Source: an uncultured Candidatus Melainabacteria bacterium
GTDB taxonomy: Bacteria > Cyanobacteriota > Vampirovibrionia > Gastranaerophilales > Gastranaerophilaceae
Direction: 5' to 3'
DNA: 64,000 nucleotides
Assembly: GCA_934691935.1 (NCBI GenBank)
Contig: CAKUTH010000001.1
Coordinates: 316,950 to 380,949, forward strand
A program made the position numbers and the translations under genes. Every line of letters starts with the position of its first letter. Within the stretch, counting starts at the first letter, position 1. This document shows, in pieces, positions 43,332 through 52,527 of this stretch. The notes under the pieces are model-generated. The model ran no database searches, was not told where the DNA came from, and saw only the letters and a list, made by a program, of their open reading frames with translations.

Positions 43332-44222
43332 TTATTTAAGTTTCAAATAATTAACCTTATCCCAGCTCAAGTCTAAATATTTAACCTTTTTTTCCACTGG
43401 TTTAACTTGAGGTAGAATAGAAGGAATTCTTTCAATTCTTTTGTAAACCTCGTCATCCAACTTGCCAAGCCTAATATTTACAGTTTTAATTTTTACATAA
43501 ACATCGTTAGGATTTCTAAAATCAACATATTCAACCTGTTCTTTAGAATAAGTTTCAACGTACTTAACTATTTTTTGAATTTCTTTGATTTTTGCCAAAT
43601 CCCATTTACGGTAGTCATCGCCCTTATTTCCATAAGAAAGCACTTTTATTGTCTTGTACTGAGCTTTGAATGGCAAATATTCATGCCCAATCAAAGTTCC
43701 ATCTGTCGTAAAAAACGCGACTGGAGCTAATTTTTCATCAGGAGAAATCATTATGACAGGAATTCTCTCCCTAACAATTATTTGAATTCTTGCAGGAAAA
43801 GCATAACGCCTTATATAAACATTTTCAATCGGCTTTAACTGCAACAACTCTTTTTTTATTGAACTTGTTTTTGCCATATATAACGGAACATTCGGAACAT
43901 CACTATTTTTTAACAATGTCATGATTTTTGCCGAAGGCACGATTTTATTATTAATAATTTGAACAGATGCACCGTCAGCCTTGTTGAATGCGTCTGCATT
44001 CATATACCATCCGCCAAGTTTTAGTGCATATACCAAACCTAACAACATCCCAACGGTAAGGAAAAACCTTACAAACGCTCTAAAACGCTCTTGTTTCATT
44101 CTTCCTTTGCGCACAATTCTTTCACGACGTTTCTTTTTTACAAGATGTTTACCGTCGTTAAGCCCTTGTCTTTGGATTTGCTCCTCTGTTTCGTTTGTAT
44201 GTTGTTCGTTTTCTTCTGTCAT
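43332..44222 (-). CDS. Cell division protein FtsQ-type (POTRA domain)
   Basis: A 296-aa bitopic inner-membrane protein. The basic cytoplasmic N-terminus (KKKRRERIVRKGRMKQERF) is followed by one helix (FFLTVGMLLGLVYALKLGG). A POTRA-like domain follows, with MYMAKTSSIKKELLQLKPIE-type sequence split as PLYMAKTSSIK and ELLQLKPIENVYIRRYAFP, and an FtsQ-like beta domain. Position last in murC-murB-ddl-ftsQ is the usual dcw order, which supports the call. Its ATG overlaps the ddl stop by one base. Confidence 0.9.
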   Translation of the reverse strand: MTEENEQHTNETEEQIQRQGLNDGKHLVKKKRRERIVRKGRMKQERFRAFVRFFLTVGMLLGLVYALKLGGWYMNADAFNKADGASVQIINNKIVPSAKIMTLLKNSDVPNVPLYMAKTSSIKKELLQLKPIENVYIRRYAFPARIQIIVRERIPVIMISPDEKLAPVAFFTTDGTLIGHEYLPFKAQYKTIKVLSYGNKGDDYRKWDLAKIKEIQKIVKYVETYSKEQVEYVDFRNPNDVYVKIKTVNIRLGKLDDEVYKRIERIPSILPQVKPVEKKVKYLDLSWDKVNYLKLK

Positions 44223-45172
44223 TATTTATTCAATCCTGCACTATTTAAAATCAACTGCACCAACTCATCATAGCTAATACCCATTGCACTAGCCTGTGCT
44301 GGCAAATCGCTGGTTTCTGTCATTCCTGGGCTTGTATTAATCTCCAAAACATAAGGAATATCATCAACGATATGGAAATCTACCCTTGAAACGCCTGAAC
44401 ATCCAGCAATTTCAAATGCTTTTAGTGCAATTTCTTTTACTCTTTTTGTCATATCGTCAGACAACTCTGCTGGCAAAACAAATTCGGTCATGCCTTTTGT
44501 ATATTTACATTCATAGTCATACCATTCATGTTTTGGGCGCATTTCAAGAATTTCCGTAACAATTCTGTCATCGCCGTCACCAACAACCCCAACCGTTGTT
44601 GCTTTACCAACCAAATATTCTTCAATCAAAACATCATCGTTGTATTTTGTTGCATCAAGATACGCTTTTTCAAGCTCGTCAGGCGTATTAACTTTCGCCA
44701 TACCAAAACTTGACCCCTCAGATACAGGTTTTGTAATCAACGGATATTTCAAACCCTTAGTTTTTTCAACCACATCTTCACCTTTTTGAACAAAAACAGA
44801 CTTGATTAACGGAATATCTTTGCAAGTTGAAAGCATTCTCTTGGTGTATTCTTTGTTCATACAAACAGAACTCGACATTACGCCACAACCAGTATATGGG
44901 ATTTTGAGAATTTCTAAAAGCCCTTGAATGCAACCGTCCTCACCATATCTTCCATGCAAAGCATTGTAAGCATAATCAAAATTGCCCGCCTTCAACGTTT
45001 GTGCGATATTTTCATCCACAACAACAAGCTCAGCATTTTTGTAACCCAGTCTTTTCAAGGCCTCAAAACAACCTTTTCCAGACCTCATAGAAACTTCTGC
45101 TTCTGATGACATTCCGCCACAAAGCACAGCAATTTTTGCATTTTTATCTATTTTTGAAACAATATTTTGCAT
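44222..45172 (-). CDS. ddl: D-alanine-D-alanine ligase
   Basis: An ATP-grasp enzyme of 316 aa that joins two D-Ala for peptidoglycan precursors. Motifs are VLCGGMSSEAEVSMRSG, NALHGRYGEDGCIQGLLE, KPVSEGSSFGM, and VLEINTSPGMTETSDLP. It overlaps the end of murB by 25 bases. No vancomycin-type substitution was looked for beyond these motifs. Part of the four-gene mur/fts operon. Confidence 0.96.
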   Translation of the reverse strand: MQNIVSKIDKNAKIAVLCGGMSSEAEVSMRSGKGCFEALKRLGYKNAELVVVDENIAQTLKAGNFDYAYNALHGRYGEDGCIQGLLEILKIPYTGCGVMSSSVCMNKEYTKRMLSTCKDIPLIKSVFVQKGEDVVEKTKGLKYPLITKPVSEGSSFGMAKVNTPDELEKAYLDATKYNDDVLIEEYLVGKATTVGVVGDGDDRIVTEILEMRPKHEWYDYECKYTKGMTEFVLPAELSDDMTKRVKEIALKAFEIAGCSGVSRVDFHIVDDIPYVLEINTSPGMTETSDLPAQASAMGISYDELVQLILNSAGLNK

Positions 45173-46041
45173 ATTTCAACCTCATCTTCATTATTTCCGC
45201 CTAAGAACCTTACCTCAGGCTGTAAGTCTATATTAAATTTTTCTTTAACTCGTTTGTACATTTCATACATCAAACGCAAAGCATCCAAAGATGTTGCATC
45301 ACCCTCATTTATAATAAAGTTTGCATGATTTTCCCAAACCTTCATACCACCGAATTTCAAACTTTTTGCACCAACCGCATCCAGCAATCGTCCCGCAGAA
45401 TCACCTTGAGGGTTGCGGAAAGTGCTCCCACAATTTGGCAAAGTCAATGCTGGCTGTTTATCACGACGAAACGCCAAATTTTCATCCATCTTGTGCTGAA
45501 TTTCGTCTTGCGGTTTTGGTGTCAATTCAAACTCGGCTTCAAGCACTACATAAGGTTTGCGCTGACAAATTGAAGTTCTGTAAGAAAACTCTAACTCATC
45601 ATTTGTCAATGTTATCAAGCCTTTTTCTGGTAAATAAACTTTAGCAGACTTCAAAACCATTGATATATCTTGCCCATGAGCTCCAGCATTCATAAAAACT
45701 TCACCGCCAATAGAACCTGGGAAAGCTATCATAAATTCCAACCCGCTCAAACCGTTCTCTAAGGCGATTTTAGACAACTTCGTTCCTCTAACGCCCGCGC
45801 CTGCAACAATTTTATTACCATCAACTTCAATTTTATCAAGTTTTTTGGTCGAAATCACAGCGCCATTATAACCGTATGACGAAACTAAAATATTTGACCA
45901 ATTTCCCGCAACAAAAGCCTTTGGTTCTTTTTGAATAATCTGCACAAATTCATCAATAGTTTCTGGTGAATAAAATCTTGCAATTTTTCCACCGATTTTT
46001 AATGAGGTTGATTTTTTTATATCAAAATCATTTTCCAACAC
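45148..46041 (-). CDS. murB: UDP-N-acetylenolpyruvoylglucosamine reductase
   Basis: An FAD enzyme, 297 aa, that reduces UDP-GlcNAc-enolpyruvate to UDP-MurNAc. TSLKIGGKIARFYSP, FVAGNWSNILVSSYG, GLSGLEFMIAFPGSIGGEV with MNAGAHGQDIS, GSTFRNPQGDSAGRLLD and ANFIINEGDATS fit. The short type I/II loop cannot be settled here. The gene overlaps murC by 14 bases and ddl by 25. Confidence 0.96.
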   Translation of the reverse strand: MLENDFDIKKSTSLKIGGKIARFYSPETIDEFVQIIQKEPKAFVAGNWSNILVSSYGYNGAVISTKKLDKIEVDGNKIVAGAGVRGTKLSKIALENGLSGLEFMIAFPGSIGGEVFMNAGAHGQDISMVLKSAKVYLPEKGLITLTNDELEFSYRTSICQRKPYVVLEAEFELTPKPQDEIQHKMDENLAFRRDKQPALTLPNCGSTFRNPQGDSAGRLLDAVGAKSLKFGGMKVWENHANFIINEGDATSLDALRLMYEMYKRVKEKFNIDLQPEVRFLGGNNEDEVEICKILFQK

Positions 46042-47407
46042 CTACAGCCTCACTTCTTGCATTCATTAATTCTTTTGACAAATTTGTGATTGTGCCAGCG
46101 CCAAGTCCGATTACGACATCATCAGCTTTTAATTCAGGATAAAGTTTCTTTGCAACATCTGCAATTGAGCCACTCATATATTCGCAAGGAATAGAAATAT
46201 GTTCGCTCAATTCTTGTGCAAATTTTTGAGAGTTGATACCTTCAATCGGATCTTCTGAAGCTGCATAAACATCTGTTATAACAACTTTATCAACACCTGT
46301 AAATGCATTCAAAAACTCATTCCAAAGATTTTTCAACCTTGTATATCTGTGAGGTTGAAACACTGCTATAACATGCTTTCCAGTCATTCCTTCAGCAGAA
46401 GATAAAGTTGCTTTAACTTCTGTCGGGTGATGCGCATAATCGTCAAAAACAGTTACGCCGTCAAACTCTCCGACTTTTTGGAAACGTCTGCCCATACCTG
46501 AAAATGTTGCAAAATGAGGTTTGACAAGGCTAATATCAACACCTGCTTGATGCAAACTTGCAAGAACAGACAAAGCATTGTAAACATTATGTTTTCCACG
46601 CAAGATAATTTTTAAATCCGTCAAAAATTCTCCTTTGTAATAAACATCAAAAGTAGTGCAATCTGGCTTAAACTCGATATTTTTTGCAGTATAATCAGCG
46701 TCAGAAAGCCCAAATGTGATTGTTTTATGGCTATGCAATGACATAGTAGCCTCGCAATCTTTATTAACCAAGACAACCGAATCTTCTGCCATATTAGAAA
46801 TAAATTTTTCAAAAGTTGCCAAAATAGATTTCAAACCATCTTTATAAAAATCTAAATGATCAGGCTCAAGATTATTAACCACACAAATATTCGGAGCATA
46901 TTTTACAATTGTGCCATCGCTTTCATCCAACTCTGCACAGAAGAATTTGCCATCTTGCGAATGCGCATTATTACCAATTTCTGGGATAATTCCACCAACG
47001 ACATAAGATGGTTTCAAACCTGCTTTTTCCAAAACATAAGATGCAAGTCCGCTAGTTGTAGTCTTGCCGTGAGTTCCAGAATATCCGAGGAAAAATTTAC
47101 CCCAGCGAGAAATTTCTGCCAATATATCTGAGCGGTGGTAAACAGTTAAACCTAATTCACGCGCTCTAATCATTTCAGGATTAGTTTCCCTAATCGCAGT
47201 GCTGGCTACAACAACCGCATCAGACGGCACATTTTCTTTTTTCTGTCCGATATAAACCTTTGCACCCAAAGCCCTCAATTTATCAATATATTTGCTATCT
47301 ACAATATCAGAACCCGATACATCACAACCGTTTTCCAACAAATATTTAGCAAGTCCACTCATCCCAACACCGCCAATAGCGATAAAATAATATTTTTTAT
47401 TCTTCAA
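46028..47407 (-). CDS. murC: UDP-N-acetylmuramate-L-alanine ligase
   Basis: The Mur ligase that adds L-Ala to UDP-MurNAc, 459 aa. IGGVGMSGLAKYLLENG at the N-terminus (after a TTG start preceded by AAGGGA), GYSGTHGKTTTSGLAS as the P-loop, ELDESDGTIVKYAPN, DDYAHHPTEVKATL and FQPHRYTRLKN are classic. First gene of the operon murC-murB-ddl-ftsQ. Confidence 0.97.
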   Translation of the reverse strand: MKNKKYYFIAIGGVGMSGLAKYLLENGCDVSGSDIVDSKYIDKLRALGAKVYIGQKKENVPSDAVVVASTAIRETNPEMIRARELGLTVYHRSDILAEISRWGKFFLGYSGTHGKTTTSGLASYVLEKAGLKPSYVVGGIIPEIGNNAHSQDGKFFCAELDESDGTIVKYAPNICVVNNLEPDHLDFYKDGLKSILATFEKFISNMAEDSVVLVNKDCEATMSLHSHKTITFGLSDADYTAKNIEFKPDCTTFDVYYKGEFLTDLKIILRGKHNVYNALSVLASLHQAGVDISLVKPHFATFSGMGRRFQKVGEFDGVTVFDDYAHHPTEVKATLSSAEGMTGKHVIAVFQPHRYTRLKNLWNEFLNAFTGVDKVVITDVYAASEDPIEGINSQKFAQELSEHISIPCEYMSGSIADVAKKLYPELKADDVVIGLGAGTITNLSKELMNARSEAVGVGK

Positions 47408-47494
47408 AGTTCTATCCCTTATTTATAAATCTACATTTACTATTATAATACATAAATCTACGCAAGGGCTGATTTTTACTATTTGTTAAGAAAA

Positions 47495-47656
47495 TTATTT
47501 CATATTTTTTATTGCATAATCAATACACTGAACAATAAATTCATTGCGACTTATATCAGTTTTTACAGAAATTTCGTCAATATTTTTAAGCATATTCACA
47601 TCAAGCCTAATGCTGATAACTGTTTTTTCAGTTTTTGTCGGTTTAAATTCTTCCAT
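47495..47656 (-). CDS. Small ribbon-helix-helix (CopG/Arc-like) protein
   Basis: A 53-residue open frame starting MEEFKPTKTEKT. It has the strand VISIRLD, then helices VNMLKNIDEIS and RNEFIVQCIDYAIKNM, the plain ribbon-helix-helix layout of a dimeric DNA-binding repressor. TATAAT lies seven bases before the ATG on this strand, and there is no Shine-Dalgarno sequence. It sits divergent to the prepilin gene at 47749 and could control it or itself. Its first 15 bases of coding sequence (ATGGAAGAATTTAAA) equal the start of the poly-G leader ORF of gene B at 53896. No toxin is adjacent. Confidence 0.75.
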   Translation of the reverse strand: MEEFKPTKTEKTVISIRLDVNMLKNIDEISVKTDISRNEFIVQCIDYAIKNMK

Positions 47657-47713
47657 ATTAAGTATTATATTTTATTTAAACTATTAAATATATATTTATT
47701 ATTTGAATACATA

Positions 47714-47742
47714 TTGTATTTTTAAACCGAATATGCTATACT
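47714..47742 (+). promoter_or_regulatory. Promoter with -10 box six bases before the ATG (leaderless candidate)
   Basis: TTGTAT (47714-47719), 17-base spacer, TATACT (47737-47742) with TG in the extended -10 position, then six bases to ATG 47749. No Shine-Dalgarno sequence. Confidence 0.65.
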
Positions 47743-47748
47743 TTTTAT

Positions 47749-48444
47749 ATGAATAAAAATTTCGGATTCACATTAGCTGAAGTATTGATAACTCTGGGAA
47801 TTATAGGAGTTGTTGCAGCCCTAACTATTCCTCAATTGGTTAGTAATTATCAGAAAAAAGTTGTTCCTATAAGGTTGAAAAAAATGTACAATACTTTGTG
47901 GGATGCAATACATATGGCAGAAGAAGAAAATGGACCGACAGATAATTGGACTTTTAGTGATGATGATGAAGCTCGGGAGTTTTATAAAACACAAATCAAG
48001 AGTAGAATGAAATGTGTTGACCGTAAAGTTAACAGAAGCTACTATTTTAAAGATATGAATTGTTCTTTATCAGACGGAAGCTACATTGTTTTAAATAACA
48101 TGCGTTCGTATGGCTTGCTAGAAGTTATATTTTATCCGTTTAGTGATGAAAAATCTTTATCTTATAATTATGCAACTCCTGGGAATAAACATCGGCGTAA
48201 TTATTTTATATGTAATGTTTGGCTTGCGCCCAGAAAAGTTCCTGGTGGCGAACTTCCTGCAAAAACAGAAGTTACAGTAATGAATCAAGATGCAACTAAA
48301 GTTCCTAGAGATAAATTACTTAATGGACCTGGTCCTGGAAATTCCCCAAACCAATTTTGCGGTAACGGTGGAACAGGTGCGGCTTCTTGTTTTCAACTCA
48401 TAAAACGAGATGGTTGGGAAATAAAAGACGATTATCCGTGGTAA
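47749..48444 (+). CDS. Prepilin-like protein D
   Basis: A 231-aa prepilin-like protein. The leader MNKNFG ends just before FTLAEVLITLGIIGVVAA, giving a standard Gly/Phe cleavage site. The globular part is Asn/Gly/Pro-rich toward the end (LNGPGPGNSPNQFCGNG, ASCFQL) and lacks the DVNGKKGPNR segment of genes A and C, so it is a different pilin type. Leaderless promoter spacing; terminator at 48496. Confidence 0.87.
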   Translation: MNKNFGFTLAEVLITLGIIGVVAALTIPQLVSNYQKKVVPIRLKKMYNTLWDAIHMAEEENGPTDNWTFSDDDEAREFYKTQIKSRMKCVDRKVNRSYYFKDMNCSLSDGSYIVLNNMRSYGLLEVIFYPFSDEKSLSYNYATPGNKHRRNYFICNVWLAPRKVPGGELPAKTEVTVMNQDATKVPRDKLLNGPGPGNSPNQFCGNGGTGAASCFQLIKRDGWEIKDDYPW

Positions 48445-48495
48445 ATATTATTGTAGGTATATAACCAAAAACGTACATGACTTAAATACAACAAA

Positions 48496-48537
48496 AAACA
48501 AGGTGCATCTCATTTGATACACCTTGTTTCTTTTTTT
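48496..48537. terminator. Rho-independent terminator (prepilin D / leuS)
   Basis: AAACAAGGTG (48496-48505) pairs with CACCTTGTTT (48520-48529). The stem continues after one mismatch by ATC/GAT, and a T-run follows. Confidence 0.87.
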
Positions 48538-48545
48538 ATATTCAA

Positions 48546-51035
48546 TTATTTAACAACTATATTAACCAATTTTTTCGGTACTACAATTGTTTTTACAATA
48601 GTTTTGCCTTCAGTCAATTCCTTGACTTTTGCACTGGATAAAGCTAATTCCTTCAATTCATCTTGCGACAATGCTTCATCAGCTTCGATTTTGTCTTTTA
48701 CTTTTCCATTAACTTGAACAACCAAGGTAATTGAACTTGCTTTTGCCAAATTTTCGTCCCATTTTGGCCATTCTTGCGCGTGGATTGAACCCGCACCGCC
48801 TAAATCATGCCATGCTTCTTCGCACAAGTGAACCGCAACAGGTGACATCAATTTAATTAGAGAGATTATCGCAAAACTCAATACAGCTTTGTCCTCATCA
48901 CTCAAATCAGATTTCTTTCCGCGCCAATCGTAAATTGCGTTTACAAGTTCCCTATATTTTGAAATTACAGTATTAAACTGAAAATCGTTTGAAATATCGT
49001 TCGTAATTCCTTTGATTGCCATATGGACAAGTCTTAGCAAATCATCATTTTCTTTGTTTTTCAAAGATTCTGCACCCAATTCTGGATGACGCAAATCAAT
49101 AACATCAGCATTTGAAGAAATTAATCTCCAAACTCTGTTCAAGAATTTGTAACAGCCTTCAACACCTGCATCTGACCAGTCAAAATCCCTTGCTGGTGGT
49201 GAATCTGACAAGATAAACAATCTTGCAGTATCAGCCCCGTAGTTTTCAAAAATTTCGTCAGGGTCAACAGTATTACCTTTAGACTTCGACATTTTTGAAC
49301 CATCTTTAAGCACCATACCTTGTGTCAAAAGATTTTTGAACGGCTCATCAAAATCCAAAAGTCCAATATCTCTAAGAGCTTTTGTGAAAAATCTTGAATA
49401 TAACAAGTGCAAAATTGCGTGTTCAATACCACCAACATACTGGTCAACAGGCAACCACTTATTAACCTTATCTTTTGCAAACGGCATTTTATCATTCTTT
49501 GCATCAGAATATCTCAAATAATACCAGCTTGAGCAAACAAACGTATCCATAGTATCTGTTTCGCGCTTAGCTGGCCCGCCACAGCAAGGACAAGTCGTAT
49601 TTACAAAAGTTTTTGATGTCGTAATCGGAGATTTACCAACCACACTAAAATCAACATCTTTTGGCAACATTACTGGCAACTGTTCTTCTGGAACAGGCTG
49701 AATTCCACATTTTTCACAATACACAACAGGAATTGGAGCTCCCCAATATCTTTGACGAGAAACCAACCAATCACGTAATCTATATTGTGTTTTAAATTCA
49801 CCAAAGCCTTCGCCCACAGCTTTTTGAGTAATCGCCTTTTTAGCCTCAACATTATTCATACCGTCAAATTCGTTTGAATTTACCAAAACACCTTCTTCTG
49901 TGTATGCTTCAGAAAGCTCATCGGCTACAAGAGTTTTGTCTTTTGGTGAAATTACAACTTTCAATGGCAAATTATATTTTTTAGCAAACGCAAAATCTCT
50001 TGTATCGTGCGTTGGAACTGCCATTACAGCACCTGTACCGTACTCAGCCAAAGCGTAGTCAGCTGTCCATAGAGGGAATGTTTCCCCTGTAAATGGGTTC
50101 ACACAGTGAGTTCCAAGAGGAACACCTGTTTTTTCTCTTTCTGTAGAAAGTCTTTCAATTTCTGTCATTTTACGAGCATTCGCTCTGTACGCTTCAACAG
50201 CCTCTTTGTTTTCAGGAGTTGTCAAAGCCTCAATATCTTTGTATTCTGGCGCAACTACAAGATATGTAATCCCGTGAACCGTGTCAGGTCTTGTCGTATA
50301 AACTGGAATTTCCATATCTTTTTCAACAACCTTAAATCTAAAGATTGCACCTTCTGATTTGCCAATCCAGTTTGCCTGCATAGTTTTTACGTTATCGCCC
50401 CAACCTGGCAACTTTTCCAAATCTTCTAATAAAACTTCTGCATAATCTGTGATTTTTAAGAACCATTGTGATAAATATTTTTTTTCAACGACATGGTCAC
50501 ATCTCCAGCATTTGCCGTCAATAACCTGTTCGTTTGCCAAAACAGTACCGCATTCTTCACACCAGTTAACGGCAGCTTCTTTTTTATAAGCCAATCCTTT
50601 TTTGTAAAGTTGCAAGAAAAGCCATTGAGTCCATTTGTAATAATCAGGTTTGCAAGTCGTAACTTCTCTATCCCAATCGTATGAAAGCCCAAGCATTTTC
50701 AACTGTTTTGTCATATACGCAATATTTTCTACAGTCCATTTTTCAGGGTCAACACCGTGTTTCATAGCCGCATTTTCTGCTGGCAAGCCAAAACTATCCC
50801 ATCCCATTGGGTGAAGGACATTAAATCCATTCATCTTTTTAAAACGTGCAATCACATCAGTAATGGTATAGTTTCTAACGTGTCCCATGTGAAGTTTTCC
50901 CGATGGGTACGGAAACATTGACAGCGCAAAGTATTTTGGTTTATCGCTATCATCAGGGGTTTTAAAAACTTTTTCATCTTCCCATATCTTTTGCCATTTC
51001 TTTTCAATTTCTTGTGGAAAATAAGCGTCTTTCAT
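48546..51035 (-). CDS. leuS: Leucyl-tRNA synthetase
   Basis: A class Ia aminoacyl-tRNA synthetase. HMGHVRNYTITDVIARFK is the HIGH region and KMSKSKGNTVDP the KMSKS region. The CP1 editing domain has VYTTRPDTVHGITYLVVAPEY. The ATG at 51035 (MKDAYFPQEIEKKWQ) is chosen by homology and AGAGGA upstream; the open frame to 51128 would add 31 unlikely residues. Normal length at 829 aa. Confidence 0.97.
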   Translation of the reverse strand: MKDAYFPQEIEKKWQKIWEDEKVFKTPDDSDKPKYFALSMFPYPSGKLHMGHVRNYTITDVIARFKKMNGFNVLHPMGWDSFGLPAENAAMKHGVDPEKWTVENIAYMTKQLKMLGLSYDWDREVTTCKPDYYKWTQWLFLQLYKKGLAYKKEAAVNWCEECGTVLANEQVIDGKCWRCDHVVEKKYLSQWFLKITDYAEVLLEDLEKLPGWGDNVKTMQANWIGKSEGAIFRFKVVEKDMEIPVYTTRPDTVHGITYLVVAPEYKDIEALTTPENKEAVEAYRANARKMTEIERLSTEREKTGVPLGTHCVNPFTGETFPLWTADYALAEYGTGAVMAVPTHDTRDFAFAKKYNLPLKVVISPKDKTLVADELSEAYTEEGVLVNSNEFDGMNNVEAKKAITQKAVGEGFGEFKTQYRLRDWLVSRQRYWGAPIPVVYCEKCGIQPVPEEQLPVMLPKDVDFSVVGKSPITTSKTFVNTTCPCCGGPAKRETDTMDTFVCSSWYYLRYSDAKNDKMPFAKDKVNKWLPVDQYVGGIEHAILHLLYSRFFTKALRDIGLLDFDEPFKNLLTQGMVLKDGSKMSKSKGNTVDPDEIFENYGADTARLFILSDSPPARDFDWSDAGVEGCYKFLNRVWRLISSNADVIDLRHPELGAESLKNKENDDLLRLVHMAIKGITNDISNDFQFNTVISKYRELVNAIYDWRGKKSDLSDEDKAVLSFAIISLIKLMSPVAVHLCEEAWHDLGGAGSIHAQEWPKWDENLAKASSITLVVQVNGKVKDKIEADEALSQDELKELALSSAKVKELTEGKTIVKTIVVPKKLVNIVVK

Positions 51036-51157
51036 TCTTTTTCTATCCTCTCTAAAGATTTGTAAGCCTTTTAGCAAATTACTCACTCTTGAGTCTTTCT
51101 TACCTAATCTACTCATAAATAGTAGCACAAAAATATTTTTTATGTATAATAAAAGTC

Positions 51158-52054
51158 ATGAAAAAGATGTCCGTTTTTATTATTTTGGCTTTGTTATTAT
51201 GCGCACAATGTCCTTCTGAGGCAAGTTTTTTTGCTGAACAAAAACAAAAATTTGAACAAACAAGATTTAAAAAAGCAGAAAACGCAGAGATTAAAGACGT
51301 TTTTTCTAAAATGACAAAATATGCGAACGAACATGATTTAGATGGTGTAAAGTCACTTTTTGCAAAGGATTTCACAAACTCTGACGGGTTTAATCTCGAC
51401 ACATACGTTGATATGATAAAAGAAACTTGGGCAACCTATCCTGATATTTCATATTCAACTCAAATTTACTATGTAGATTTTTCTGATAACTACGCAAGGG
51501 TCGTAACAACAGAGAGTGCAGTTGCAATTTCAAAAGAACAAATAGGCTTAATCGAGGCAATCGGTGAACTTAATTCCGTATCAATGTGCATTTATACACT
51601 AGAAAAACACGGCACGAAGTGGCTTGTAAGCTCGGAACACGTTATTGACGAAACATCTACTCTTAAATATGGCGGAGCGAGATATATGAATATTGTTCTG
51701 GATACACCAAAACAAATTGGTGCAAACAAGCAATACACCGTGACTTTGAAAGCCGATATCCCAAAAGGATGTAACGCAATAGCATCAATCGGCACTGAAA
51801 AAATTATTTATCCGCAAACCAAAGCTGAGGACAATTTTAGACGAATTACAAATGAAAGCGGGCTGGAAAGAGTTTTCACATCTAACGGAGATAATGTTAA
51901 TGAATACGCAGTTGCATCAGTTGGACTGGCACAAATTCCAGCAGAAAATGCTCGTTTTGATATGAGTAAAAACGGCTTGGCATTTATTATCACGAGAGTT
52001 AACGTAATCCCTAAAAACAAATTTATTGAAACGAAAGATGAGAGTAAAAAATAA
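51158..52054 (+). CDS. Exported protein with NTF2/SnoaL-like domain, unknown
   Basis: A 298-aa protein with signal peptide MKKMSVFIILALLLCAQCPSEA. Residues about 45-165 (FSKMTKYANEHDLDGVKSLF, TWATYPDISYSTQIYY, TLEKHGTKWLVSSEHVI) look like a cystatin/NTF2-type fold, common in secreted bacterial proteins. The remainder is a beta-rich domain. TATAAT lies seven bases before the ATG with no Shine-Dalgarno sequence. The stop overlaps the lspA ATG (TAATG), so it is coupled to lipoprotein signal peptidase. No lipobox in itself. Confidence 0.8.
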   Translation: MKKMSVFIILALLLCAQCPSEASFFAEQKQKFEQTRFKKAENAEIKDVFSKMTKYANEHDLDGVKSLFAKDFTNSDGFNLDTYVDMIKETWATYPDISYSTQIYYVDFSDNYARVVTTESAVAISKEQIGLIEAIGELNSVSMCIYTLEKHGTKWLVSSEHVIDETSTLKYGGARYMNIVLDTPKQIGANKQYTVTLKADIPKGCNAIASIGTEKIIYPQTKAEDNFRRITNESGLERVFTSNGDNVNEYAVASVGLAQIPAENARFDMSKNGLAFIITRVNVIPKNKFIETKDESKK

Positions 52055-52524
52055 TGAGTAAAAGTTTTGAAAAAACAAGTAAATTTATCTATTTTGCGGT
52101 TTGTTATGTATTTTTTATTTTTACAGATTTGTATTTGTCAAATATTATGGTGGAAAACTTACATAACGGGTTAAGAATTTCAAACCCTGTATTTTCATTG
52201 AATTACGTCAAAAATACTGGTGCAGCCTTTAGTATCTTGCAAAATTCCAGAGAATTATTAATAATCCTTTCGGTAGTTGCCTTGGTACTTTTGGCGTTAC
52301 ACGTTATCAAGCATCTTAAATCAATTTCTTTAAAAACCTGCTTTTTTATTGCACTTTTATCAGGCGGTATTGCTGGAAACTTGCACGAACGCATAGTTTA
52401 CGGCTTTGTAAGAGATTATTTTCAATTAAATTTTATCCATTTTCCAGTGTTTAATATATCTGACATCTATATAAACGTCGGTGTAATCGTTCTAATAGTG
52501 ATGATTTTATTAAAGAGAAAATAA
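52054..52524 (+). CDS. lspA: Lipoprotein signal peptidase (SPase II)
   Basis: A four-helix inner-membrane aspartyl protease, 156 aa, that cleaves lipoprotein signal peptides. The NYVKNTGAAFSIL segment and the two catalytic aspartates, D121 in GFVRDYF and D137 in FNISDIYI, are present. The usual GNxxDR motif is GNLHER here (E112 for D), a variation near but not at the active site. Coupled to the preceding gene by a one-base overlap. Confidence 0.92.
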   Translation: MSKSFEKTSKFIYFAVCYVFFIFTDLYLSNIMVENLHNGLRISNPVFSLNYVKNTGAAFSILQNSRELLIILSVVALVLLALHVIKHLKSISLKTCFFIALLSGGIAGNLHERIVYGFVRDYFQLNFIHFPVFNISDIYINVGVIVLIVMILLKRK

Positions 52525-52527
52525 AAA

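Noticed and set aside
51036..51128. Longer leuS start at 51128
   Set aside because: The added 31 residues have no counterpart in LeuRS; ATG 51035 matches the family start and has AGAGGA upstream.
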